Shown here: in pieces, positions 26,623 through 34,093 of the stretch | Layout of the letters: each line of letters begins with the position of its first letter | Position numbering within the stretch: the stretch's first letter is position 1 | Assembly (NCBI GenBank): GCA_023266095.1 | Contig: JAHFRV010000032.1 | Coordinates: 1 to 36,410 of the forward strand | Direction: 5' to 3' | From: Gammaproteobacteria bacterium | Lineage (GTDB): Bacteria; Pseudomonadota; Gammaproteobacteria; DRLM01 | Length of the DNA: 36,410 nucleotides | Notes under the pieces: model-generated | The model's database searches: none | Told to the model about the DNA's origin: nothing | The model's input: only the letters and a program-made list of their open reading frames with translations | Position numbers and translations under genes: made by a program

Positions 26623-27582
26623 TCAGGCCACTTGACGGCGGCGACGGATACCGGCGGCACCCATGCCCAAGAGACCCATGCCCAACAGCGCCAAGCTGGT
26701 CGGCTCAGGCACGTTGAAGGCCATATTGGGGTCCACTTGCAGCATGATGGCTGGGCTGGTCAAACCGTTTACCGAACCCACCGGCACATTGGCTGAACCG
26801 GCGCCGCCGACAGTCGGAGCACCACCACCCGCAGCGCCCACAAAGAGGGCCGAAGGGTTGGTCTGATTGTAGGGGATGATCTGCGAGCTATTGAACAACA
26901 AGTCGACCACCAGTTGGGTGACATCGGTCTTGAAGAAATCAGGGTGGGCGAAAGCCACGCTGATATCAACGGCCGTGCCGCCGGAACCTACCAAAGAAGC
27001 GATACCAGGGTAGTTATTTGTGCCGAAAGCATCCATGGCGGATGTGATGATCGGTATTCCGCCCGGAGCCAGAATCTGGAAAGCGCCGCCATTGCCGACG
27101 ATGGAGCCGGAGAGGATCAGGGTGCCATCATTGTAACCCGTGCCCGACAAGGCATTGGACTTGGTGGCGCCCATGGTGCCGTCATACCACACTTCAAAGA
27201 AGTTACTGAAGATGGGGGAGCTGTCGAGACCAAAGTTCACGGTGTCCGGAGAAACCGGGGTCACGGTTTCACCATAACCGCCGACGAAGGTGATTTCGAA
27301 CGCCGTATTCAGACCGGTAGGCGCGCCCGCAGGATTGCCACCCGTGTCGGCAAAACCTTGGAGGGTCGCTTGAATATAGAGCTGACCTGAACCACCGGCA
27401 GGGGCGGGGTTGGGGAGAAGAATGGCATTGCCCGGTGCCCAGTCGAACGCGGTGACGGTGGTTGTACCATTGGCAACCGCAGTGCCGTCGGCGTCGAATG
27501 AGATAGGCGCAGTAGCGTTAGCCGTAACCGACAGCCCCATCATCGCCGCAAGGCAGCATCCTTGTAATAGTGTCTTTTTCAT
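26623..27582 (-). CDS. PEP-CTERM sorting-domain surface/secreted protein
   Basis: This 319-residue protein is exported and then handled by an exosortase. It begins with a signal peptide (MKKTLLQGCCLAAMMGLSVTANA). The last 29 residues are a textbook PEP-CTERM tail: VPEPTSLALLGMGLLG, a hydrophobic helix, then RRRRQ. Between them is a ~265-residue beta-rich, Gly/Asn-rich domain without cysteine, whose N-terminal part starts ISFDADG and contains FEITFVGGYGE, FEVWYDG and NALSGTGYNDGTLILSG. The same motifs recur in the large divergent gene at 28273. The start ATG 27582 is fixed by AGAGGAG at ideal spacing and by the signal peptide; open frame upstream is not coding. A near-perfect sigma-54 promoter lies about 80 bp upstream. 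It may resemble flocculation-linked PEP-CTERM proteins, but I cannot confirm that. Confidence 0.95.
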   Translation of the reverse strand: MKKTLLQGCCLAAMMGLSVTANATAPISFDADGTAVANGTTTVTAFDWAPGNAILLPNPAPAGGSGQLYIQATLQGFADTGGNPAGAPTGLNTAFEITFVGGYGETVTPVSPDTVNFGLDSSPIFSNFFEVWYDGTMGATKSNALSGTGYNDGTLILSGSIVGNGGAFQILAPGGIPIITSAMDAFGTNNYPGIASLVGSGGTAVDISVAFAHPDFFKTDVTQLVVDLLFNSSQIIPYNQTNPSALFVGAAGGGAPTVGGAGSANVPVGSVNGLTSPAIMLQVDPNMAFNVPEPTSLALLGMGLLGMGAAGIRRRRQVA

Positions 27583-27667
27583 TTTTTCACTCCTCTTTGT
27601 AAAGTCAAATTGTAAGTTAGCTGTTGGTTGGCAAGTTATAAACGCAATGCTTTGTACTGACATGTTT

Positions 27668-27683
27668 AGCATTCTGCGTGCCA
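27668..27683 (-). promoter_or_regulatory. Sigma-54 promoter of the PEP-CTERM gene
   Basis: Read on the minus strand: TGGCACGCAGAATGCT. This matches the consensus TGGCACG-N4-TTGCW in all but one base, with exactly ten bases between the GG and GC doublets. Transcription would start near 27658, leaving a leader of about 76 bases. PrsR, a sigma-54 activator, is coded in the same window. Confidence 0.85.
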
Positions 27684-28090
27684 TAATGTTTATATTTATT
27701 ACTATCAATGACTTAAATATTATAAAACGGTGATCTCGAAGTGTGCAAAGGCTTAATGTAAAGTATTTCGACAGATATTTTTCAGTACAACCAAATGATG
27801 GAGCCAAGCTTTATTTTCTTTATCCATGAAGACCAGCAACGCGTAGGGAGTCCTAATTTTGAGAATTTCATGAAAACGAGTCTTTTCAGTTGAATTAGAG
27901 GTTGCAAGCCCCTGTCGAGAAGTGCCAGCAAACAACTCCATTTAAGCCATCTTTATGTCCTGGCTCTAGAACTTATTTTCCCTATACAACTTCAATTTTC
28001 AGAATAATTGATTTCGTAATTCAAGGATAGACATTGAGATCTGTCTGCGACTATGTCGGGAATATTTACATTCATCGATTTTGACGCATC

Positions 28091-28101
28091 GGCAAATTGC
28101 C
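28091..28101 (+). promoter_or_regulatory. Candidate activator-binding palindrome
   Basis: GGCAA-A-TTGCC is a perfect 5-1-5 inverted repeat centred about 84 bases before the predicted sigma-54 start of the 28273 gene, the usual distance for an enhancer of an NtrC-type protein such as PrsR. The true PrsR site is not known to me, so this is a guess. Confidence 0.3.
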
Positions 28102-28153
28102 AGGGTGGGGTCAAAAAATTTAATTTTATTATTTATCATGGCTTAATTTTGGG

Positions 28154-28169
28154 GGGCCCGAAACTTGCC
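28154..28169 (+). promoter_or_regulatory. Sigma-54 promoter candidate of the giant surface-protein gene
   Basis: GGGCCCGAAACTTGCC carries the GG and GC doublets at the required ten-base distance and matches TGGCACG-N4-TTGCW at all core positions except the first T, the A and the last W. The start would be near 28180, with a ~93-base leader before ATG 28273. Confidence 0.65.
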
Positions 28170-28207
28170 TTCAAAACCAACAAATTTAAATTTCACCGTT
28201 AGTTTGT

Positions 28208-28227
28208 CGGTTATCGTTGGATAACCG
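28208..28227 (+). repeat. Perfect inverted repeat in the 28273 leader
   Basis: Arms CGGTTATC and GATAACCG enclose GTTG. It lies downstream of the predicted transcription start, so it would form a hairpin in the mRNA leader or be a repressor site. It is about 30 bases before the ribosome site AAGGAG. Confidence 0.6.
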
Positions 28228-28272
28228 GTTACTCTGTAAAAAAAATATCCCCGACTCAAGGAGAATTAACCC

Positions 28273-31200
28273 ATGTTTAATATCGCGAAGCTGAAGGGAT
28301 GGGCTTTGAGCGTATGCCTGTGCGGGATCGTGGTGGCCCCCGCGGCGTGGTCAGCCGACGTGATCCAATTCGATGCGGATGGCCCCGCGTCAGCCAATGC
28401 ACCAGCACAAGTAGTGACGTTTGACTGGGTGCCGTCCAGCAACGTGATTACGGCCGCGCCCGGCTCAATAACGCCGGCGTTTCCGTTGTTGCCGGGCCAG
28501 TCCAGGTCGGTACAGATGTTGAGCCATGGTGCTTTGAATGGTTTCGCCGACATTAATGGTAATCCAGCCGGCTCGCCGGCGGGGTTGAACACTAATTTCG
28601 AAATTACCTTTGTGGTGGGCTTTGGGGCCCGGGTGACCAATAATAACGGTACGCTGAGCTTCGGCCCTATCGATACTGATCCTCAATTCAAACAGTTCCT
28701 CGAAATATGGTATGACCAAGGGCCCTCGTTGCAGAGTAACGCGCTCAGTGGTTTGGGTTACGCGGGGGGAAGCACACTGATATTGCGAGCTCAGGTCGTT
28801 GATATCGGTCAGAGCCCGCTGCCCATTAATGGACCTCTGGTCTCCTTTGACCAATTTGGGGGCAATGATTTTCCCGGTGTGCAAACCCCCTTTGGTACCG
28901 GTGGCATGCAACTCACCGCGCGGGTAACTGAAGTCAACCCTGATTTCTTCGTGAACAACTCGCTGCCGGTGGGATCGACCACTCTGTTCTTCAACCAATC
29001 CCTGCAGAATTTGTTTGCGCAAACCAATCCGTCCAAGAGTTTTGTGCGCGGTTCGGTGACGGACGGCCATCCGACTTTTAACCCCGTGCTGGGCGCGATT
29101 AATGGTCAATCCGGGCCCGACTTCCAGCAACAAGTGGACGCCAACAACAGCTTCACCGCGCCGCTGTGCACGGGCCAGATCGGCAACTTCGTCTGGAACG
29201 ATCTTAATAATAACGGTCTGCAAGATCCGAGTGAGCCGGGTATCGATGGCGTGCAATTGGTCTTGCGTAATGCTGCTACCAATGCCTTGATCGCGACCAC
29301 CAACACGGCGGGCGGCGGGCTGTATCTGTTCCGCGGCCTGTGTGCGGGTGATTACAAAGTCACAGTGACCGAAAGCACCTTGCCTGCCGGTTATGGCCCT
29401 ACTGGAAGTTTAGCCGGGGATACCAATCTTGACAGCAACGGCAGCCCGGCCACGGTCAATCTGCCCAGCAACACTCAAGATTTGAGTATTGATTTCGGTT
29501 ACCGTCTGCCGCCGGTGAACGCCTCCTTGGGCGACTTCGTCTGGGAAGACACCAATGGCAACGGCATCCAAGATGCCAATGAGCCGGGTATCAACTCGGT
29601 GACTGTGCAACTTCTCAGTCCGGGCGCCAGCGGTTGCGGCACGGGCGATGAAAGCGTTCTTGGTACGGCCATAACAGGTGATAATCCGGCGACCCCAGCG
29701 ATTGAGCAGGGTTATTATTCGTTTGGCAATCTTACGCCCGGTCAATACTGTGTACAGATCCAGAAACCGTCAAATTACCAATGTACGCTGGCCAATCAAG
29801 GTGTAAATAACAACGTCGACAGCGACATGGTTGATCAAAACAACGGTTTCTGCCAAACCGTGGATGCCAGCCAGAATCCGATCGACTTGAGCGCGGGTGA
29901 GAACGATCCGAGTTGGGATGTGGGCCTGGTGCGTCCGGCCTCGATCGGTAACCGGGTGTGGAACGACCAGGACCGCAATGGTCAGCAAAATGGTACGGAA
30001 CCGGGTATAGATGGTGTCACGGTGGAGTTGTTCCAATGTGCGGGCACGCCGCCTGCGCCGGGAGCCGCGTCGATCGCCACGGTGGTGACCGCGGGCGGTG
30101 GTCTCTATAACTTCAGCGGGCTGGCACCGGGTTCGTATGCGGTGCGTTTCACCAATCCCAATGCCGCACGGGAATTCACCACGGCGGGTCCGACCGGGAG
30201 CAAAGACGCGACGGACAGCGATCCGGTGTCCTTTAACCCGACCGGCACGCAAGGCATGACGGAATGCTTCACGGTGGTGTCGGGCGAGAACGACGACAGC
30301 TGGGATGCGGGCCTGCGGGAAAAGGCGGGTGCCAAACTGGGTGACTTCGTATGGCATGACTTAAATGCCGACGGTGTCCAGCAGACCGGTGAGCCGGGTA
30401 TCGCCAACGTCACGGTTGCGCTGATGCGCTGCGATGCGGCGGGCAACAAGACCTTGACCGGGACGACCACCACCACCAACGGCAACGGCATCTATGCGTT
30501 CGACAACCTGCTGTCGGGTCGTTACGCGGTGAAGTTCACCAAACCGGCGGGCTATACCGAAGCCAGTCCGAAGGATGTGAATGACGGCAATCCCAATCCG
30601 GGTGAGCGGGACAGCGATGCGGACCTGGTGACCGGCGAGACGGCCTGTGTCGACTTGGCCGCCAATGCCACCATCTTGACCTTGGATGCGGGTTTCTATA
30701 AGAAGACCGCCAAGTTGGGTGACAAGGTGTGGGAAGACACCAATAACAACGGTCTCCAAGATACGGGTGAGCCGGGTGTCGTTAATGTCACGGTCAACCT
30801 GTTCCGGTGCACGGGTACACCGCCTACACCGGGGGCTGCGCCAATAGCCACCACTACCACGAATAGCAACGGCATCTATAGTTTCCCCAACCTGGCGCCG
30901 GGCAGCTATATGGTGGCCTTTGTGAATGGGGGTCGGGTTTTCACCATCAAAGACGCTGGTGCTAATGCCAATGACACTACTGATAGTGATGCCGATACGA
31001 CCACCGGCCGTACGGTCTGTATCACCTTGGTGTCTGGTAAGGAGGACTTGACCTGGGATGCGGGATTGCGTCCTGCTGGCACGCCGCCTAGCGTGACTCT
31101 GAAGAAGTATGTCTCCGTGAAAACGGATCCCACTACTGGTATGCGTATCTGGGAAGATGCGAACTTTATTACCGGTCCTGTGGTGAAGGTCTGTCCGACG

Positions 31201-31791
31201 CCCGGTATGGATGGGGATAAAGATAAAGACAAAGATAAAGACAAAGATAAAGACAGCGACAGTAGTAGCAAGCTCAGTGTGACGACCACGACTTCCGGTG
31301 GTTCGGACAAAGATAAGGACAAAGACAAGGACAAAGACAGCGATGGTGGTGGTAGCTGTGTGACCAGTGTGTTCTTCAAGTTCGAGGTCAAAAATACCAG
31401 TACTACTACAGCGCTGACCAGTCTGAATCTGACGGATATCTCGTCCAATCCGGCGGACAAGGTGAATGTCAGCAGCTGCGTGTGGCCCAGCTCCTTGGGT
31501 GCGGGACTAACCGCCAAATGCATAGTGGGTCCGGTGCCCGCCCTAGTCGGGCAACACACGGACATCGGCAAGATCACCGCGGTAGGTAACGGCACGACCG
31601 TCAGCGCGACGGATAAGGCCAACTATCTAGGGGAGATCTGTTCCTCCTGTGGCGGTGATAGCGACAAAGACAAGGATAAGGACAAAGACAAGGATAAGGA
31701 CAAAGATAGCGACACTAAGAGCTCCAGCACTACCAGCACGAGCACCAGCAGTGGCTCGTACTGGGGTAGCTTTACAACCTTGTTTAAATAA
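28273..31791 (+). CDS. Giant secreted protein: PEP-CTERM-like module, five SdrD-B-like repeats, Asp-Lys tracts
   Basis: This 1172-residue exported protein starts with a signal peptide (to about residue 27). Residues ~28-300 are homologous to the mature part of the divergent PEP-CTERM protein (FDADG, GLNTNFEITFV, FEIWYD, NALSGLGY). Five SdrD-B-like beta-sandwich repeats begin near residues 301, 416, 557, 687 and 813. Each has a G(N/D)xVWxDxNxNGxQ-xxEPGI line that resembles a calcium loop. From ~937 a DUF11-like domain (VTLKKYVSVK ... VFFKFEVKNTS ... SATDKANYLG) is interrupted by Asp-Lys tracts at 982-994 and 1012-1022, and a third tract lies at 1131-1145. The end is SYWGSFTTLFK, with no PEP-CTERM, LPXTG or other known anchor. 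AAGGAG precedes ATG 28273. A matrix or adhesin role is inferred. Confidence 0.93.
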   Translation: MFNIAKLKGWALSVCLCGIVVAPAAWSADVIQFDADGPASANAPAQVVTFDWVPSSNVITAAPGSITPAFPLLPGQSRSVQMLSHGALNGFADINGNPAGSPAGLNTNFEITFVVGFGARVTNNNGTLSFGPIDTDPQFKQFLEIWYDQGPSLQSNALSGLGYAGGSTLILRAQVVDIGQSPLPINGPLVSFDQFGGNDFPGVQTPFGTGGMQLTARVTEVNPDFFVNNSLPVGSTTLFFNQSLQNLFAQTNPSKSFVRGSVTDGHPTFNPVLGAINGQSGPDFQQQVDANNSFTAPLCTGQIGNFVWNDLNNNGLQDPSEPGIDGVQLVLRNAATNALIATTNTAGGGLYLFRGLCAGDYKVTVTESTLPAGYGPTGSLAGDTNLDSNGSPATVNLPSNTQDLSIDFGYRLPPVNASLGDFVWEDTNGNGIQDANEPGINSVTVQLLSPGASGCGTGDESVLGTAITGDNPATPAIEQGYYSFGNLTPGQYCVQIQKPSNYQCTLANQGVNNNVDSDMVDQNNGFCQTVDASQNPIDLSAGENDPSWDVGLVRPASIGNRVWNDQDRNGQQNGTEPGIDGVTVELFQCAGTPPAPGAASIATVVTAGGGLYNFSGLAPGSYAVRFTNPNAAREFTTAGPTGSKDATDSDPVSFNPTGTQGMTECFTVVSGENDDSWDAGLREKAGAKLGDFVWHDLNADGVQQTGEPGIANVTVALMRCDAAGNKTLTGTTTTTNGNGIYAFDNLLSGRYAVKFTKPAGYTEASPKDVNDGNPNPGERDSDADLVTGETACVDLAANATILTLDAGFYKKTAKLGDKVWEDTNNNGLQDTGEPGVVNVTVNLFRCTGTPPTPGAAPIATTTTNSNGIYSFPNLAPGSYMVAFVNGGRVFTIKDAGANANDTTDSDADTTTGRTVCITLVSGKEDLTWDAGLRPAGTPPSVTLKKYVSVKTDPTTGMRIWEDANFITGPVVKVCPTPGMDGDKDKDKDKDKDKDSDSSSKLSVTTTTSGGSDKDKDKDKDKDSDGGGSCVTSVFFKFEVKNTSTTTALTSLNLTDISSNPADKVNVSSCVWPSSLGAGLTAKCIVGPVPALVGQHTDIGKITAVGNGTTVSATDKANYLGEICSSCGGDSDKDKDKDKDKDKDKDSDTKSSSTTSTSTSSGSYWGSFTTLFK
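31216..31707 (+). repeat. Three short tracts of GAY-AAR codon repeats (Asp-Lys)
   Basis: Tracts at 31216-31254, 31306-31338 and 31663-31707 consist of alternating Asp (GAT/GAC) and Lys (AAA/AAG) codons, 13, 11 and 15 residues long, with Ser/Thr/Gly-rich spacers. The interval given spans all three. The near-perfect hexanucleotide repetition could slip during replication; changes in steps of six bases would keep the frame. Confidence 0.9.
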
Positions 31792-31800
31792 CCCGCTCCA

Positions 31801-31820
31801 CCTAGCTGCGCGCAGCTAGG
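31801..31820. repeat. 20-bp perfect palindrome after the giant gene
   Basis: CCTAGCTGCGCGCAGCTAGG reads the same on both strands. It lies nine bases after the stop codon and 23 bases before the main terminator. It can form a tight hairpin in RNA and could protect the 3' end, or be a protein site in DNA. Confidence 0.8.
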
Positions 31821-31843
31821 GAAGGGCGAGTGTAAACAGACCG

Positions 31844-31879
31844 ATCAGGCGGCGTGTCACAACGCCGCCTGATTTTTTT
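31844..31879 (+). terminator. Intrinsic terminator of the giant surface-protein gene
   Basis: Eleven-base perfect arms ATCAGGCGGCG / CGCCGCCTGAT around TGTCACAA run into seven T. It is one of the strongest terminators in the window, so the following operon needs its own promoter. Confidence 0.95.
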
Positions 31880-31900
31880 GCTTGTTAATTAACGTGTGAT

Positions 31901-31929
31901 TTCGCTAGGGTGAATGACCGGCATATAAT
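31901..31929 (+). promoter_or_regulatory. Possible sigma-70 promoter of the ligase/carrier operon
   Basis: A perfect TATAAT at 31924-31929 has a weak TTCGCT 17 bases upstream (31901-31906). Transcription would start near 31936, about 47 bases before ATG 31983. Only the -10 box is convincing. Confidence 0.5.
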
Positions 31930-31982
31930 CGCCCGATGCCTGATTACAGGGCCCACTTGTCAGAGAACAGTGTTAACGGCTT

Positions 31983-33524
31983 ATGAGCGCCAACCCGGAA
32001 ACCCTATCGGCCCATGCTCCCGCCCCGCGCGCTCATGCCGTCGCCGCGGGTCTCGGCGCGCGAGCGACCTATCTCATTTTGTTCTTGGTGGGCGCCGCCC
32101 TGAGCATCGCCCAGTTCGTGATGATCCGCGACTTCGTCTCTATCTTGTACGGAGAGGAAGTGGTCATCGTCATGGTGACCGCCTCGTTTTTTCTGGGGCT
32201 ATCCGCCGGTTATTTGTTCGCCAACCGGCTCTCGCTCAAGGCCTTCCGTTATCTTTTTATCATCTCCATTTTTATTCACCTCACTTTCCCTTTTTCCTAC
32301 CGTTGGATCGCGGCCTGGCTGGCCTGGTCCGGTGCCGGGGGGGTGGCCTATCTGAGCCTATTGTTTATTTATGCCCTGGTCTTCAACACCATGTTCGCGA
32401 CCTTTCTCCCGCGCCTGGTGCATTTCGACGCCGGTGAACGGCTCACCCCTTTGGCGCGGCTCCAACGTTTTTACGGTTTGGAATTGGCGGGGTTCATCAC
32501 CGGCTTCGTGATCATCATTCTGAGCTGGAACCGCCCGCTGGTGTATTTGCTAGCCCCTTATTGGGTGATCATCGGGCTGGTGTTTTTTTTCGTGGTGCGT
32601 AATAAGTTTCTAATAGTGTCGTATGTCGCGCTGGCGACCTGCGCGGTGATGTTTCTCGCCGTGTTGGACAGACAGAGCACGGCGCTGCTCTATATGTTCA
32701 AACACGGCATCGACCTGCCCAAGGTGCTTTATTCGGTGAACTCGCCCTATCAGCGGGTGGATGTGATCGAAGACACCCGCGGCACCCGCTATTTGTATTT
32801 GGACGGTCTGCAGAATCTCAATTCAACCGATCTCGCCGCACTGAATTATTTCATCGCCGAGGTGCCCGCGGTGTTGATCAAACCGGAAAAGGCCCTGTTG
32901 ATAGGCAATGGCACCTTATCTTCGGTGCGCCGGGTCTATCCGCATTCCGGGGCGGTGACCTCCGTCGAGCTGGACGGCGGTGTGCTAGAGGCGGGGCGCC
33001 GTCATTTCACTTCGCCGGAATCCCTGGCCAGTTTTGATCGCTGGCGGCTGTTCGTGGACGACGGCAAACACTTTCTGCGGGATCATAATGAGCGCTACGA
33101 CCTCATCATCGTCGACGTGCCCTCGCCGCTCACCATACAAGAGGCCTATCTGCACTCCAAGGAATTTTACGCCTTGTGCCGCGACCATCTGACGGAGCGC
33201 GGCGTGTTGTCGGTGCAGCTCAGCGGTCCCTTGGAGCTGAATGACCGCACCCCGGCGCGGGTCGCGGCGGCCTTGCGTTCGGTGTTTCCCGAAGTAATGG
33301 CCCTCGACAGCCGCGAGGCGGACCGGGGCTTTGCCTATGCCTCGCGCAAATTGCCGTTCACCGAAGCGGCCCTGCGCGAGCAGGTGAAGGAGGATGGGCA
33401 GATAAATATCATCGCCCCCGAGCGGATCGACGCCTATCTGACCCATGCCGTCCCCCTCTCGGTGAACTCCATGGACCTGGTCTTGCGCCGCGGCTGGGAG
33501 CGTTTTGTGCGGAGATATTTTTGA
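31983..33524 (+). CDS. Membrane-fused spermidine-synthase-like protein
   Basis: The 513-residue protein has about seven membrane helices in residues ~28-235. A cytosolic domain of the polyamine aminopropyltransferase fold follows: SPYQRVDVIED, RYLYLDGLQNLNSTD, LNYFIAEVPAVLI, ALLIGNGTLSSVRRVYP, YDLIIVDVPSPL and LHSKEFYALC. The order and spacing match SpeE-type enzymes, but key motifs differ. The GGGDG nucleotide loop reads GNGTLSS, and the catalytic D-S-T-D-P reads D-V-P-S-P, losing the second Asp. So it may not make spermidine. The membrane half resembles the N-terminal half of fused spermidine-synthase-like transporters. The next gene overlaps by one base and may supply the other half. The start has no clear ribosome site. 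The reaction is unknown. Confidence 0.85.
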   Translation: MSANPETLSAHAPAPRAHAVAAGLGARATYLILFLVGAALSIAQFVMIRDFVSILYGEEVVIVMVTASFFLGLSAGYLFANRLSLKAFRYLFIISIFIHLTFPFSYRWIAAWLAWSGAGGVAYLSLLFIYALVFNTMFATFLPRLVHFDAGERLTPLARLQRFYGLELAGFITGFVIIILSWNRPLVYLLAPYWVIIGLVFFFVVRNKFLIVSYVALATCAVMFLAVLDRQSTALLYMFKHGIDLPKVLYSVNSPYQRVDVIEDTRGTRYLYLDGLQNLNSTDLAALNYFIAEVPAVLIKPEKALLIGNGTLSSVRRVYPHSGAVTSVELDGGVLEAGRRHFTSPESLASFDRWRLFVDDGKHFLRDHNERYDLIIVDVPSPLTIQEAYLHSKEFYALCRDHLTERGVLSVQLSGPLELNDRTPARVAAALRSVFPEVMALDSREADRGFAYASRKLPFTEAALREQVKEDGQINIIAPERIDAYLTHAVPLSVNSMDLVLRRGWERFVRRYF

Positions 33525-34093
33525 TGGGACTGAATCTATTCGCCACCTTGACCGGCCTGCACCTGGCCATCATGCAGTTCTGTTTTTTCTTTATCTTGCT
33601 GGTGAACGTCACCTCCACCTATGTGACCTACGCCTCGGTGGTGATCGCCTGGATGGTGGGCACCATCATCGGTTTGCTCCTGCCGCGGCTGCGTGCCGGG
33701 GTGGCCTTGCTGGCCGGCGGCCTGAGTTATTATGCGGTTTATTTTCTGGTGATCAGTGATCCGCTCGCGCCCTCGACCCTGCCCATCGCTACTTTCGGCG
33801 TGGCGGTGACCGGCTTGTGGGCCGGGCGTTTTTTTGTGGTGATGTTGCCGCTGTTCTCCGGCGCGGACCGCCTGTTCTTTCATGAGAACAATGGTTTTTT
33901 GCTGGGCATCATCGCGGTGTTCGTTGGATTTACCCTGCTGGGCATGCCCTTTTTGTTGTGGACGCCCTTGTTCTCTATCCTGCTGCTGATGGGGTATCTG
34001 CAATGGCTTTATCATCGCCACGGCCAGGACGCCCTGCGGCTTTTCGGCAAAGGACAGCCGCGTGCCGCCGCGACGGGTGATGAATTCGCCTGA
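33524..34093 (+). CDS. Small polytopic membrane protein, partner of the spermidine-synthase-like protein
   Basis: This 189-residue protein consists of about six membrane helices and a short basic tail. ATG 33524 shares a base with the stop of the previous gene (TGATG), so translation is coupled. The first ~45 residues (LHLAIMQFCFFFILLVNVTSTYVTYASVVIAWMVGTIIGLLLP) follow the same pattern as the first two helices of the upstream protein (SIAQFVMIRDFVSILYGEE...FFLGLSAGYLF). This suggests it is the second membrane half of a protein that is a single chain in other bacteria. I do not recognise a named family. It overlaps the ligase gene by 14 bases. Confidence 0.75.
   Translation: MGLNLFATLTGLHLAIMQFCFFFILLVNVTSTYVTYASVVIAWMVGTIIGLLLPRLRAGVALLAGGLSYYAVYFLVISDPLAPSTLPIATFGVAVTGLWAGRFFVVMLPLFSGADRLFFHENNGFLLGIIAVFVGFTLLGMPFLLWTPLFSILLLMGYLQWLYHRHGQDALRLFGKGQPRAAATGDEFA

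Larger units (their letters stand above)
27583..28272. other. 690-bp AT-rich divergent regulatory region
   Basis: This is the only gene-free stretch over 300 bp. It separates two divergently transcribed surface-protein genes and is visibly richer in A/T than the rest. It holds sigma-54-type promoters near each end, small inverted repeats (CGAC-TAT-GTCG at 28048-28058, GGCAA-A-TTGCC at 28091-28101) and a hairpin in the right-hand leader. An open frame of 62 codons at 27753-27941 (minus) has no ribosome site or recognisable product and I do not call it a gene. Confidence 0.8.

Noticed and set aside
27753-27941. 62-codon minus-strand frame in the divergent regulatory region
   Set aside because: No ribosome site and no recognisable product; its position far upstream of the sigma-54 promoter fits regulatory DNA. 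It might be a relic, but nothing supports that.
27583-28272. Possible cyclic-di-GMP riboswitch in the leaders of the surface genes
   Set aside because: I looked for the conserved GEMM core segments and did not find them in order.
30906-31622. 238-codon minus-strand frame with long Leu-Ser runs
   Set aside because: It is the reverse reading of the Asp-Lys codon repeats inside the giant surface-protein gene.
31216-31707. CRISPR array or mobile-element repeats
   Set aside because: The repetition is in-frame coding microsatellite inside one gene, without spacers, terminal repeats or transposase. No insertion sequence, tRNA or rRNA was recognised anywhere in the window.
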